Source: an uncultured bacterium
GTDB lineage: Bacteria; Bacillota; Clostridia; Lachnospirales; Lachnospiraceae
DNA: 64,000 nt
Direction: 5' to 3'
NCBI GenBank assembly: GCA_947381965.1
Contig: CANCXX010000003.1
Coordinates: 1 to 64,000 of the forward strand
Shown: positions 49,539 to 58,899 of the stretch, in pieces
How the letters are laid out: each line of letters opens with the position of its first letter
Position numbering within the stretch: the first letter of the stretch is position 1
Position numbers and translations under genes: made by a program
The notes under the pieces: generated by a model
Databases searched by the model: none
What the model saw: only the letters and a program-made list of their open reading frames with translations
What the model was told of the DNA's origin: nothing

Positions 49539-50393
49539 CTATCGTTCTTTATCTGCTAAAAGTGAATAAAATGTTGCCCATGCACTTGGCTTTCCAACTT
49601 TTTCTTTTGGTAAATAAGATTTAGTAAGTGTACCTGATAAAATCACCCGCCCCATATCATCTTTTGCCGCATTTAAATAATCCCAACCAGCTGTTGCTTC
49701 AGCATCATTTCCATGCCCAAGTGAAGAAATGGTTTCCATAATATTGTGTATTCCAAACCGCATAACTTCAAATGGATGAAATATATCCGAATTTCGCTGG
49801 CCTTCTTTTTCGTTCAGCACAAGTTCCTTTAAATGATTCCGTTTGAACAATAAATTTCTGTCCAAAAAATAGCGGATTATGTCCTGTTCTATATCAAGGA
49901 CAATTCCCTTTTTGCGGCAGCATGAACACAGCCTTAAAGCATAATAGTCCGCTTTATAACAGCTTTTGGGAATATAGTTCAGTCTGTTTTTTCGCCTTTC
50001 GCAAAGAAAACCGCCGTCAGGCAACCGATTATCACACAACAGCGCAAATATTTTCTGGACATCTGGGTTTTCGCCAAATCCAAGCGTAACCATTGCTTGT
50101 AAAAGCATAAATGCTTCACAGCCAAAATCAAAATTGGTCTTTATTCTGTCTATTGCTGCCTCGAACCATTCAGAAGGCAACATAGACTGGTTCAAGCCAC
50201 ATTCAGCCAAGGCATTCATATAATATACATACCATAAACCTTTTCTTTTATGCCAATCCTCAGGCAATTTTTTTTCAATCCACTTCCATGCTTCTGTTGG
50301 GTTAGCTTCCAAGCCAAGTAATTCCCTTTTTGTTCTGTATTGTACTGCTGGATTTCCAGTATCCAGCAGCCAGGCAACTGTATGATTTATCAC
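49539..50393 (-). CDS. Unknown protein with toroid-like repeats
   Basis: 284 residues, GTG start after GGAGG. The sequence alternates helices and contains VAWLLDTGNPAVQYRTKREL, RLPDGGFLCERRKNR and WDYLNAAKDDMGRVILSG, reminiscent of alpha/alpha-toroid (prenyltransferase or terpene cyclase-like) repeats with a central GGF turn. Similar proteins are annotated only as hypothetical. It contains several cysteines (LCSCCRKKG). The substrate is unknown. Confidence 0.6.
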   Translation of the reverse strand: MINHTVAWLLDTGNPAVQYRTKRELLGLEANPTEAWKWIEKKLPEDWHKRKGLWYVYYMNALAECGLNQSMLPSEWFEAAIDRIKTNFDFGCEAFMLLQAMVTLGFGENPDVQKIFALLCDNRLPDGGFLCERRKNRLNYIPKSCYKADYYALRLCSCCRKKGIVLDIEQDIIRYFLDRNLLFKRNHLKELVLNEKEGQRNSDIFHPFEVMRFGIHNIMETISSLGHGNDAEATAGWDYLNAAKDDMGRVILSGTLTKSYLPKEKVGKPSAWATFYSLLADKER

Positions 50394-50430
50394 AAATACT
50401 TTCCTCCATAATTACAGATTTGTAACTATT

Positions 50431-51039
50431 CTATTCTTCTTTTGTTGGCAAAGCAGAATTGCCCGACGTTTCATCAATGTCTGACCGTTTCACAATAGCA
50501 AGCATTATAACATCATGAAACTCCCGCCCAAATGGATAATGATGAAGTATTCCTTCCCTCAGATAGCCGTTTTTTTCAAGCACCCGCATAGAGGGTCTAT
50601 TTTCAACATGTACAACGCCCTGGATTCTTCGCAGTCCAAGCTCGTTTAATCCAAAATCCGTTACCCTTGCTGCCACTTCGCTGGCAGTGCCTTTTCCCCA
50701 GCTTTCATATGCGTAGTGATACGCAATTTCAGCCATTGTTTGTTTCACAAATCCGCCTAAATCAATTCTCCCGATTACCTTTCCGTTGGTTTTCGATTTC
50801 ACGCACCATGTAAAAACAAGTTTTCTCTTTAAAAGACGGTCATTAATATTATTAAGCCAATTTGTAATCTTTGGTTCCTGGTCAAACAAAGGCACACCGC
50901 CGCCAAGATATTTCTGCACCCTGTCATCTCTTAAAATTTCAAAATATTCGTCCATATCTTCCCTGGAAAAAGGAACCAATAGAAATCGGTCTGTTTCTAA
51001 AGAAGGAACACTGTCAAAATAATCTTTAAATTTCTTCAT
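50431..51039 (-). CDS. GNAT acetyltransferase, RimJ/RimL type
   Basis: 202 residues: LETDRFLLVPFSREDMDEYF at the start, then GRIDLGGFVKQTMAEIAYHY, the acetyl-CoA loop SWGKGTASEVAARV and LGLRRIQGVVHVENRPSMRV, ending with a 25-residue polar tail. RimJ/RimL-like enzymes acetylate N-termini or small amines. Its ribosome binding site GCGGGGG comes from the dispersed leader repeat directly upstream. Confidence 0.88.
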   Translation of the reverse strand: MKKFKDYFDSVPSLETDRFLLVPFSREDMDEYFEILRDDRVQKYLGGGVPLFDQEPKITNWLNNINDRLLKRKLVFTWCVKSKTNGKVIGRIDLGGFVKQTMAEIAYHYAYESWGKGTASEVAARVTDFGLNELGLRRIQGVVHVENRPSMRVLEKNGYLREGILHHYPFGREFHDVIMLAIVKRSDIDETSGNSALPTKEE

Positions 51040-51092
51040 TTATATACCCCCGCATATCTCAGGCATCGTCTGCGATACTGCATCAATCCCCT
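51040..51092 (-). repeat. Boundary leader repeat, single unit before the acetyltransferase
   Basis: Minus strand GATGCAGTATCGCAGACGAT, CTGAGATATGCGGGGG, TATATAA, ATG. The stem is TATCGCAG with CTGAGATA (one bulge). The 3' end GATATGCGGGGGTAT matches the other family members. Confidence 0.75.
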
Positions 51093-51110
51093 CAGCCAAT
51101 GCTGCTTATC

Positions 51111-51617
51111 TTATCGGTAAGTTACATATTCCTCTACACTCCGTCGTTTGAAATGCTCTTTCGAAGGTTCCGCGTCCGTATACCCCATTATAAGAATTGC
51201 AACAGGTTCTACGTTATCAGGCAGTTCAAATTCAACCCGAATTGCTTCGGGGATAAAATACATGATCCACGCAGAACCTATGCCTAAATCTGCCGCCTCC
51301 AGCATCATGTGTGTTGCAACAATGCTTACATCAATTTCACCGCTGTGTTTATTATCATAATCTCGTTTCCAACATTTTTCCTTATCATAGCAGATAATAA
51401 ATGCAAGGGGTGCATTATAATGACACTCGGTACATTTTTTCAATGTTTCAAGCCCTTTGGATGACTGAACAACAATTATCTCCTGGGGCTGGTTATTATG
51501 GGCTGTTGGCGCGGCATTCCCTGCCGTCAGAATTTGGTCTGTCACCGCTTTTGGAATCGGCATTTGCTTAAAGCTACGCACAGAATACCTTTTGGCAGCC
51601 AGTTCTTGAAAATTCAT
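51111..51617 (-). CDS. Nitroreductase-family flavoprotein
   Basis: 168 residues: AAKRYSVRSFKQMPIPKAV at the start (FMN phosphate-binding RxSxR), AGNAAPTAHNNQPQEI, then DIGIGSAWIMYF and PVAILIMGYTDAEP near the end. It should bind FMN and reduce nitro compounds, quinones or flavins with NAD(P)H. The length is that of the short form. GGGAGG precedes the ATG. Confidence 0.9.
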   Translation of the reverse strand: MNFQELAAKRYSVRSFKQMPIPKAVTDQILTAGNAAPTAHNNQPQEIIVVQSSKGLETLKKCTECHYNAPLAFIICYDKEKCWKRDYDNKHSGEIDVSIVATHMMLEAADLGIGSAWIMYFIPEAIRVEFELPDNVEPVAILIMGYTDAEPSKEHFKRRSVEEYVTYR

Positions 51618-51654
51618 GATTTATTTACCTCCCTTAAAATTTTTTGTCACACTT

Positions 51655-53001
51655 TCAAAAAAGATTACCAGCTATAAAGGCTTCGTATGCCCTGATAGCT
51701 CTGTCTCTCATGTCAAAATCACAAATGCCCTGATTAATTAAACGGATGGGATAAAACATAGCTTCCGCAATGGATATTCTATAATCATCCATAAACATCT
51801 CGTAGGAATATCCCTTCACATCCTGACAAAGGCAGTCATAATAGTAATCAAGAAGCTGCTTTAAACGCTCCTTATCCGGCTCAATGTGAAGCGCCAGCAG
51901 CATTGACAGATCTTCTGTACAGAGTCCCACTCGGAAAGCTTCCATATCTATCATCTTAACAGATGCCCCTCCCAATCTTGATAAAAAAATATTCCCCGGA
52001 TGTAAATCTCCGTGTATCACCGTAATATGTTTCCCTATGTGAAATCTCTCCTCTATCAGGGGAAGATAGTTTGCCCGCAGGAACTGAATCGCATCTCGAA
52101 AATAATCAAGCTTCTCTGTACTGATTGTATTGTGCAATCCGTTCCATACGTTTGGAATCTTTCCTTCCTCCTCCTTCTTTCGATATGCAAAAAAGTCCTG
52201 TTCCATCCCATTTATATGGGCAATCAGATTTTCTGTCGTCTCATGTCTCCAGTCAAACCCTGCTTTCTGAAAAGCGTCTTTCTTCTCCCAAAAGGCTGCG
52301 TGCACTTTTGCTGTTTCTTTCAACAAGATATGATACTGTTCTCTAAATTTCTTCCCTCTCTCGTTGTCTTCGTCAAAGCAGGCCCCCTGAATATAATCCG
52401 ACAAATCTTCCATCAGGAGGACTTTCTTAGAAAAATCTATACAATATACCTGCGGAACTGCTGTCACATTGCGACTGAACAATTCGTATCCCAAAAGCTC
52501 TTTGTCATCATCTTTATATACTTTTTCCACAAGTCCAAGTTTCTGCTGTGGTGTGGTCACTGTGATGTATATGCTTATATATCTGTTATGTGCTTCCATC
52601 CCTTCTCTCTTAATCTGAAAATTACCCAGATTCGGATAAACCCCACGGACAGCCTCAATGATTGCGGCGTCGTCCAGGCCAATGTTTTCCTTATGTATCC
52701 TGCCGCCTGATTGTTGCATGAAATAACCCACAGGTTGTACCTGCAAGTCAATCTTAGCCGGTTTCTTCTCCTCAATGTCCGGGTCAGGTAGATACGCCGG
52801 CATAATAATCTCATCAATAGAGCACTGGAATATCTGAGCCAGAACAGGTAACAACGATATTTCAGGCATTGTATGATCATTTTCCCATTTGCTTATTGCC
52901 TGCGGCGAAATACAAAGTAACTCTGCAAGCTTTTCCTGTGACATTCCGTTTTGCTTTCTCAGATAAGCGATTCTTTTTCCAAGCTGTTTTGTATCAAGCA
53001 T
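51655..53001 (-). CDS. XRE domain fused to an APH/choline-kinase-like phosphotransferase
   Basis: 448 residues from ATG 53001 (AAGGAG upstream; the frame is open 25 codons further). Residues 5-60 are an XRE helix-turn-helix (LRKQNGMSQEKLAELLCISP, QAISKWE). From about 110 to the end is a protein-kinase-like phosphotransferase: VLLMEDLSDYI, catalytic loop VIHGDLHPGNIFL and metal-binding MIDMEAF. Such kinases modify small molecules such as aminoglycosides or choline. The fusion suggests an enzyme that controls its own gene. Nothing upstream of it is co-directional apart from the AraC gene beyond a terminator. Confidence 0.85.
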   Translation of the reverse strand: MLDTKQLGKRIAYLRKQNGMSQEKLAELLCISPQAISKWENDHTMPEISLLPVLAQIFQCSIDEIIMPAYLPDPDIEEKKPAKIDLQVQPVGYFMQQSGGRIHKENIGLDDAAIIEAVRGVYPNLGNFQIKREGMEAHNRYISIYITVTTPQQKLGLVEKVYKDDDKELLGYELFSRNVTAVPQVYCIDFSKKVLLMEDLSDYIQGACFDEDNERGKKFREQYHILLKETAKVHAAFWEKKDAFQKAGFDWRHETTENLIAHINGMEQDFFAYRKKEEEGKIPNVWNGLHNTISTEKLDYFRDAIQFLRANYLPLIEERFHIGKHITVIHGDLHPGNIFLSRLGGASVKMIDMEAFRVGLCTEDLSMLLALHIEPDKERLKQLLDYYYDCLCQDVKGYSYEMFMDDYRISIAEAMFYPIRLINQGICDFDMRDRAIRAYEAFIAGNLF

Positions 53002-53117
53002 GTCTGTCTCCTTTATAGCAAATACCCTTTTTATTATTATAAACAACCACAGCCCAGAAAAACATATCAAAAACAATAAAGTCCCTTAACTTATGGTTAA
53101 CCTGCAAATATCAGACT

Positions 53118-53148
53118 CAAAAAAGGACTGCAAAACAGCCCTTCTTTT
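53118..53148 (-). terminator. Terminator of the AraC-type regulator gene
   Basis: Minus strand AAGGGCTG, TTTTG, CAGTCCTT, then TTTTG; about 50 bases after the stop at 53198. Confidence 0.8.
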
Positions 53149-53197
53149 CCGTTACATCCATTAAATTTTTATTGTCTTATTTAATACAGGGGTTTTC

Positions 53198-54046
53198 TTA
53201 CTTTTTCCGCATAGCCGAAGGCGCCACCCCAAACTTTTTCTTAAAAAGCTTGCTGAAATGGTAAGCGTCCTCATACCCCACCTTTGCCGCCACCTCCTGT
53301 ATGCTGGCGGCAGGCTCATTTAAAAGCATCTCTTTCGCCTTTTCCATACGGATTTCAATCAGGGAGTGAATCGGCGTCTCTCCGGTCTCCGCCTTAAAAA
53401 TCTTGGATATATAAAAGGGGCTAAGATACATATTTCCCGCAATCTGGTCCAGAGAAATCTTCTGGGCATAATGGTCTTCAAAATAATCCATAATCTTTTC
53501 CACAAGATATTTCCGGTTCACAGACTCAAAAGCATTCTGCTCCATGGGTCTTGCATTCTGGGGTTGTTCCTGTTCCCGCAAAAAAAGCAGCAGCATTTGC
53601 ATGGCATAAGTTTTCATCATAAAATGTCTGCCAAAACGCCCCATCTCTTTTTCCGCCTCCATATAAATGCATAGACGGCTTAATTTCATCTTCAGTTCTC
53701 CTGAAGTGTGGAGAATGGGACTCTCCCCTGATATGGGAAGACGGTCTTTTTCCTGCCCCTGCAGATAAACATTGGTAAGCCCCACATAAAATATCACCAC
53801 CGGACCGCCGCTTTCTCCCAATAGCGCCTGATGGTACTCTCCCTCATTAATAAGGATAAGATCCCCTTCTCCAACCTCATACACCTGCCCGGCAATCCGG
53901 TGGCGTCCTCTGCCGGACATTACATAGCAGAACTCCAGATGGTCGTGCATATGATAATTCTTTGCGTCTTTCCTCAGGATTTCTTTCCATGTGAAAAGGA
54001 ACGTTGGGTTAAAATCCTCCCGTAATGTCATTTCCTCCTGTTCCAT
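53198..54046 (-). CDS. AraC-family regulator with cupin N-terminal domain
   Basis: 282 residues. The N-terminal half is a cupin-type sensor (HMHDHLEFCYVMSGRGRHRI, EGDLILINEGEYH). The C-terminal half has the two AraC helix-turn-helix motifs: ISLDQIAGNMYLSPFYISKI followed by FKAETGETP, and IQEVAAKVGYEDAYHFSKLF then KKKFGVAPS. It is divergent from the ABC exporter pair, which it probably regulates. GGAGGG precedes the ATG. Confidence 0.92.
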   Translation of the reverse strand: MEQEEMTLREDFNPTFLFTWKEILRKDAKNYHMHDHLEFCYVMSGRGRHRIAGQVYEVGEGDLILINEGEYHQALLGESGGPVVIFYVGLTNVYLQGQEKDRLPISGESPILHTSGELKMKLSRLCIYMEAEKEMGRFGRHFMMKTYAMQMLLLFLREQEQPQNARPMEQNAFESVNRKYLVEKIMDYFEDHYAQKISLDQIAGNMYLSPFYISKIFKAETGETPIHSLIEIRMEKAKEMLLNEPAASIQEVAAKVGYEDAYHFSKLFKKKFGVAPSAMRKK

Positions 54047-54089
54047 CTAAAAGCCCTCCATTTTTTCACCATATACCGTATAGCAATAT

Positions 54090-54118
54090 TTGACAGGTAA
54101 CATGCAAGATAGTACATT
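54090..54118 (+). promoter_or_regulatory. Promoter of the heterodimeric ABC exporter
   Basis: TTGACA (54090-54095), 17 bases, TACATT (54113-54118), in the 160-base divergent region. A second TTGACA occurs near 54143, without a well-spaced -10. Confidence 0.5.
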
Positions 54119-54206
54119 TTATTTTTACCTCAAATAAATACAATTGACAATAGTTATTTTCATTTCTGCAATAAAATATTTTTGAGAAATTAAGGAGGAA
54201 AAATTT

Positions 54207-56006
54207 ATGGCGTCAATGAAATGGTTTTGGGGCTTTTTGAAAAAGTATTGTGCCCTGCTGCTTTTAGGACTTGTGATGACAACTTTCATTTCCATTCTTG
54301 CCATCATAAACCCTTATATTTCCGGCCTCATTGTGGATGATGTCATCCAGGGCGGAAATACCGGTCTGCTGCCCAGACTGATTCTTATCCTGCTTATTGT
54401 GACTATCGTCCGCAGTATTCTGCGCTTTTCCTATCAGGTGGTCTTTGAAACCTGCTCACAGGGCGTTCTTTACGATATGCGCGATGCGGTTTTCAGGAAG
54501 CTGCTGGCAGAAGATTTTGCCTTTTATAACAGGAAAAAAACAGGGGATCTGATGAGCCGTCAGACAGGCGATATGGACGCCATCCGTCACTTTGTAGCTT
54601 TCCTTATTTACTGTGTTTATGAAAACGTGCTGCTTTTTATTTTTGCACTTGTTATGATTTTTACGGTAAATCAAAAGCTTGCGCTTTGCATGGTGCTGGT
54701 TCTGCCATTTACCGCCCTTACCACCTTCCGGCAGTCCAAGGCAGTGCGTCCCACTTTTGCCCGCATCCGCGACCGCTTTTCTTCTTTAAATGCCTTTGTA
54801 CAAGAAAACGTCAGCGGCAACCGGGTGGTAAAAGCCTTTGCAAAAGAAGACTTTGAAATGGAAAAATTTAATCGTGAAAATGATGCTTACAAGGAGGCCC
54901 AGCTTGCTTCCTCCCGTATGTGGATGAAATATCTGCCTGTATTTGAAGTGCTGTCCTATCTGCTCAACGTAATTCTGATGCTTTATGGCGGCTATATGGT
55001 TATCCAGGGGGAAATATCTCTTGGAAATCTGGTAACGGTAAACGGCTATCTCTGGATGCTGACTGTGCCCCTTCGGATGACAGGCTGGTGGATTAACGAC
55101 ACCCACCGTTTTCTCACTTCCGTTGAAAAAATTTACGATACCTATATGGAAGAACCCCAGATTAAAACTCCCCCTGTTCCTGTGGAACGCAGACATATGG
55201 AGGGAAATGTGGAATTTCAGAATGTATCTTACCGTACAGATGATGAAAACATTGTAAGCGACATCAGCTTTACCGCTAAAAAAGGTCAGACCATCGGTAT
55301 TCTGGGAACCACCGGCGCCGGAAAGTCCACAGTCATGAACCTGCTGTGCCGTTTTATGGATACCACACAAGGACAGATTCTGGTGGACGGCGTCAACGTA
55401 AAGGACTTAAATCTCCGTGACCTGCGGGATAATATTGGAATGGCCATGCAGGATATTTTCCTCTTTTCGGATACAATCGAAGGAAATATTGCCTACGGGC
55501 GGCCCGAATGCTCCTTTGAGGAAATCAGGGAAGCGGCTATTATGGCGGATGCCAACCACTTTATCCAGAGAATGCCTGAAGGATATGATACCATTGTAGG
55601 GGAACGGGGCGTAGGTCTTTCCGGCGGCCAGAAACAGAGGATTTCCCTTGCAAGGGCATTGCTGAAAAAGCCTGCCATTCTGATACTGGACGACACTACC
55701 TCCGCCGTGGACATGGAAACGGAAAGTTATATTCAGAACCAGCTGAAAAAGCTAAACGGCCAGTGCACTATTTTTGTAATTGCTTACCGTATTTCTTCCA
55801 TTAAAGACGCGGACCAGATTTTGGTAATGAATGATGGAAAGATTATTGAACGTGGAACCCATCAGCAGCTGCTTGACAAAAACGGCTATTATGCCGACGC
55901 CTTCCGCCATCAGTATGGAGAAATCCCCAGGACGGATACTTATGATTCTTCCTACGGGCATCCTGCCTTCTTTACAGGCGCTGCCGCTTTTGGAAAATCC
56001 AGCTAA
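54207..56006 (+). CDS. Heterodimeric ABC exporter, subunit with degenerate ATP site
   Basis: 599 residues: six-helix ABC membrane domain, then a nucleotide-binding domain with Walker A GTTGAGKST (about residue 370), signature LSGGQKQR, Walker B LILDDTTSAVD and H-loop IAYRISSI. The catalytic Glu after Walker B is Asp and the H-loop His is Tyr, so its own ATP site should be weak, while its signature motif is perfect and would complete the partner's active site. AAGGAGG precedes the ATG. Operon with the following gene; AraC regulator is divergent. Confidence 0.93.
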   Translation: MASMKWFWGFLKKYCALLLLGLVMTTFISILAIINPYISGLIVDDVIQGGNTGLLPRLILILLIVTIVRSILRFSYQVVFETCSQGVLYDMRDAVFRKLLAEDFAFYNRKKTGDLMSRQTGDMDAIRHFVAFLIYCVYENVLLFIFALVMIFTVNQKLALCMVLVLPFTALTTFRQSKAVRPTFARIRDRFSSLNAFVQENVSGNRVVKAFAKEDFEMEKFNRENDAYKEAQLASSRMWMKYLPVFEVLSYLLNVILMLYGGYMVIQGEISLGNLVTVNGYLWMLTVPLRMTGWWINDTHRFLTSVEKIYDTYMEEPQIKTPPVPVERRHMEGNVEFQNVSYRTDDENIVSDISFTAKKGQTIGILGTTGAGKSTVMNLLCRFMDTTQGQILVDGVNVKDLNLRDLRDNIGMAMQDIFLFSDTIEGNIAYGRPECSFEEIREAAIMADANHFIQRMPEGYDTIVGERGVGLSGGQKQRISLARALLKKPAILILDDTTSAVDMETESYIQNQLKKLNGQCTIFVIAYRISSIKDADQILVMNDGKIIERGTHQQLLDKNGYYADAFRHQYGEIPRTDTYDSSYGHPAFFTGAAAFGKSS

Positions 56007-56104
56007 AAATCCGGGATACATTTGAAAGCTTATTCGAGACGGTTCTGCCGGACGCGTTTAAACAAAATGAATGGGAACTGAACTATCGAAAGGAGAATTG
56101 CCTT

Positions 56105-57889
56105 ATGGCACGAAATAAATATGACGTAGATGAAGTTTTGGAAGATAAATTTGATATAAACCAGTTAAAGCGGCTGTTTGGCTACTTAAAACCCTACCGG
56201 AAGCGTTTCTTTTCCGTGGCCGTCCTTATGCTCACCGCTTCCGCATTTACAATGCTGATTCCACAGTTTTTTATGCGGATTATTGACGAAAGCATTCCGG
56301 CAAAGGATATGGGGGGCGTTGCCTTTTACAGCGCCTTAACCCTGCTTGCCGCCCTGTACTCTGCTGTTGCTCTGCGATATAAAATCAAACATACCAACTT
56401 AATCGGCCAGCAGATTATTCATGATTTGCGTTATGATATTTTTAAGCACCTGCAGGAGCTTCCCTTTTCCTATTATGACGACAGACCCCACGGAAAAATT
56501 CAGGTCCGGGTGGTCAATTATGTTAACAGCTTAAGCGACCTGCTTTCCAATGGTATTTTAAACACCATTACAGACTTGTGCAACCTGTTTTTCATTATTG
56601 CTTTTATGCTGTTTATCAACGTGCAGCTGACACTTCTGTGCCTGTGCGGTCTGCCGCTGCTTGCTTTTGTGGTAATCTTTATCAAAAAAAGGCAGCGGAA
56701 GGCATGGCAGATACAAAGCAACAAGCAGTCAAACTTAAATGCTTATATTGCGGAAAGTATTAACGGCATACGTGTAACACAATCCTTTGTGCGTGAAGAA
56801 ATGAACAGCAGCATTTTCAACAACTTAAGCAGCAGTTACCGGAAATCCTGGATGCAGGCGGTTATGTATAATTTTACCATGGGGCCCAGCGTTGATATTA
56901 TTTCAATCATAACCACTTCCGCTATTTATGTGCTTGGCATTTACTGGATGTCCTCCCCCTCCTCTTCCATCACCGTAGGGGTTCTGGTAGCCTTTACCGC
57001 TTATGTAAGCCGGTTCTGGACGCCTATAAACACACTGGCCGGATTTTACAATTCCCTGCTTACCGCCATTTCCTATCTGGAACGTATCTTTGAAACCATT
57101 GACGAACCTGTTTCCGTTAAAGATGCGCCGGATGCAGTAAAAATGCCGCCTATCCATGGCGATGTGTCCTTTGAACATGTTACTTTTAGCTATGAGCCAA
57201 ATGTCAAAATATTAAATGATGTAAATTTCCATGCGAAGGAAGGGGATTCCTTTGCAATTGTAGGTCCTACCGGCGCCGGAAAAACAACACTGGTCAACCT
57301 GTTAAGCCGTTTTTACAATGTGGACGGAGGACGTATCCTTATTGACGGAACAGATATTGCAGGTGTAACCATCCATTCTCTCAGAGAACAGATGGGGGTT
57401 ATGATGCAGGACAGCTTTATTTTCTCCGGAACCATTATGGATAATATCCGCTATGGCAATTTTACAGCTACCGACGATGAAGTCATCCAGGCCGCCAAAA
57501 CTGTATGCGCCCATGATTTTATTATGGAAATGGAAAACGGCTATTATACGGAGGTAAATGAGCGAGGAAGCCGCCTTTCTGCCGGACAGCGCCAGCTGAT
57601 TTCCTTTGCCCGCGCCCTCCTTGCCAATCCCAAAATCCTGATTTTGGATGAAGCCACTTCCAGCATTGACACAGAAACTGAAATTGTGCTGCAAAAGGGA
57701 TTAAACGAGCTGTTAAAGGGACGTACCTCCTTTATCATTGCCCATCGGCTTTCCACCATCAAAAATTCCTCCTGCATTATGTATGTGGATAAAGGAAATA
57801 TTCTGGAAAAGGGAACCCACCAGGAGCTGATGGCCCTAAACGGAGAGTACTACCGCCTGTATATGTCCCAATATGCCAATTGTGCATAA
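56105..57889 (+). CDS. Heterodimeric ABC exporter, catalytic subunit
   Basis: 594 residues with the same layout. Walker A GPTGAGKTT, Walker B ILILDEATSS and H-loop IAHRLSTI are canonical, but the signature is LSAGQRQ instead of LSGGQ. The pattern is complementary to the subunit encoded upstream, as in BmrCD or TM287/288-type multidrug exporters. AAAGGAG precedes the ATG; the two genes are 98 bases apart. Substrate unknown. Confidence 0.93.
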   Translation: MARNKYDVDEVLEDKFDINQLKRLFGYLKPYRKRFFSVAVLMLTASAFTMLIPQFFMRIIDESIPAKDMGGVAFYSALTLLAALYSAVALRYKIKHTNLIGQQIIHDLRYDIFKHLQELPFSYYDDRPHGKIQVRVVNYVNSLSDLLSNGILNTITDLCNLFFIIAFMLFINVQLTLLCLCGLPLLAFVVIFIKKRQRKAWQIQSNKQSNLNAYIAESINGIRVTQSFVREEMNSSIFNNLSSSYRKSWMQAVMYNFTMGPSVDIISIITTSAIYVLGIYWMSSPSSSITVGVLVAFTAYVSRFWTPINTLAGFYNSLLTAISYLERIFETIDEPVSVKDAPDAVKMPPIHGDVSFEHVTFSYEPNVKILNDVNFHAKEGDSFAIVGPTGAGKTTLVNLLSRFYNVDGGRILIDGTDIAGVTIHSLREQMGVMMQDSFIFSGTIMDNIRYGNFTATDDEVIQAAKTVCAHDFIMEMENGYYTEVNERGSRLSAGQRQLISFARALLANPKILILDEATSSIDTETEIVLQKGLNELLKGRTSFIIAHRLSTIKNSSCIMYVDKGNILEKGTHQELMALNGEYYRLYMSQYANCA

Positions 57890-57972
57890 CATAAGTCCTG
57901 ATTCATCTTATAGCCAGATAGATTCCTTCTGCCACATGCCATCTGCAGGACTGTATTATAAAATAAATCAAC

Positions 57973-58000
57973 CGGGCAGGGAAAATTGTTTTCCCTGCCC
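57973..58000 (+). terminator. Palindrome after the ABC exporter operon
   Basis: GGGCAGGGAAAA and TTTTCCCTGCCC around a short centre, about 85 bases after the stop. No T-run beyond the arm itself (TTTT within the stem). The 58001-58160 stretch contains an AT-rich promoter-like region before the Uma2 gene. Confidence 0.6.
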
Positions 58001-58160
58001 ACTGTCTTTGGACAAATAAGTCTGCCTGCTTTTTTGATACGTCTGTCCGCTCTTTAAAAAATTAATTTTCGTTATCTCCTTTACTTTTTTATTTACTTCT
58101 TTACTGGTTTGTGATACAGTTGAAAAAGTAAAGCAGAAAGCTTTTGAAAGGAATAAAACT

Positions 58161-58733
58161 ATGGCACAACAGAAAAAGAAACATACAATTGAAGATATCA
58201 AAGCTTTGCCTGAAGGACAGCGGGCAGAATTGATTGATGGGCAGATGTTCCTGTTAACGCCGCCGGACACAGACCTTCAGAGAATTTCCTATACTGTCGC
58301 CCGGACAATCTCTGATTACATTAACAGGAAAAATGGCAGGTGCGAGGTGTTTCTTTCTCCCTTTGCGGTTTTTTTAAATAAGGACGATTACAACTACGTG
58401 GAACCTGATATTTCCATTATATGCGACCGTGAGAAAATAAATGATAAAGGCTGCAACGGCGCTCCGGACTGGATCATTGAGATCACGTCTTCCCCTGCCC
58501 CCCAAAGAGATTATGGCATTAAACTCTTTAAATACCACGCAGCCGGCGTCCGTGAATATTGGATTATAAATCCCCAAAAAAAAGCGGTTATTGTTTTTGA
58601 TTTCGAAAAGCAACGGTTTTCCAACCAATATTGCTGGAATGACGATATACCTGTATGTATATATAAAGACCTGGTTATCAATCTTGAAAAACTGCTAAGT
58701 CAAAAACCCCACAGCAAGCTGACGGGGCATTAA
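58161..58733 (+). CDS. Uma2-family (DUF820) nuclease-fold protein
   Basis: 190 residues with the PDDEXK-type core of Uma2: RAELIDGQMFLLTPP, then VEPDISIICD, DWIIEITSSPAPQRDYGIK and YHAAGVREYWIINPQKK. The acidic residues in ELIDG, PDIS and IEIT fit the active site. Uma2 proteins are abundant in some bacteria; their role is unclear. The final residues SQKPHSKLTGH are encoded by a dispersed repeat and match the tail of the alarmone synthetase at 219-971, so the natural C-terminus has been replaced or extended. Confidence 0.88.
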   Translation: MAQQKKKHTIEDIKALPEGQRAELIDGQMFLLTPPDTDLQRISYTVARTISDYINRKNGRCEVFLSPFAVFLNKDDYNYVEPDISIICDREKINDKGCNGAPDWIIEITSSPAPQRDYGIKLFKYHAAGVREYWIINPQKKAVIVFDFEKQRFSNQYCWNDDIPVCIYKDLVINLEKLLSQKPHSKLTGH

Positions 58734-58819
58734 ACCTGCACCCCGGCAAAGCTGACCTTTGCGGCGTTTGTCAAATGGATGCTTCGCGTCCCCTCTGCCT
58801 CAGCCTGCGGGAATAAATA
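58698..58819 (+). repeat. Dispersed tail repeat, copy B
   Basis: AGTCAAAAACCCCACAGCAA, then CTGACGGGGCATTAA, and later TTTGTCAAATGGATGCTTCG and TGCGGGAATAAATAA. It corresponds to copy A (287-153, minus strand), read in the same frame by the overlapping gene. Confidence 0.75.
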
Positions 58820-58820
58820 A

Positions 58821-58862
58821 CGCCGGAGACAGCACTTGTATCATGTCTCCAGCGTAAATTTT
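58821..58862. terminator. Bidirectional terminator
   Basis: CGCCGGAGACA and TGTCTCCAGCG around 12 bases, followed by TAAATTTTT on the plus strand and by TTATTTATTCC on the minus strand. It serves Uma2 and the convergent sugar transporter operon. Confidence 0.75.
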
Positions 58863-58899
58863 TATGTTTTATCATTTATGCAGTTATTTTACATACAGA

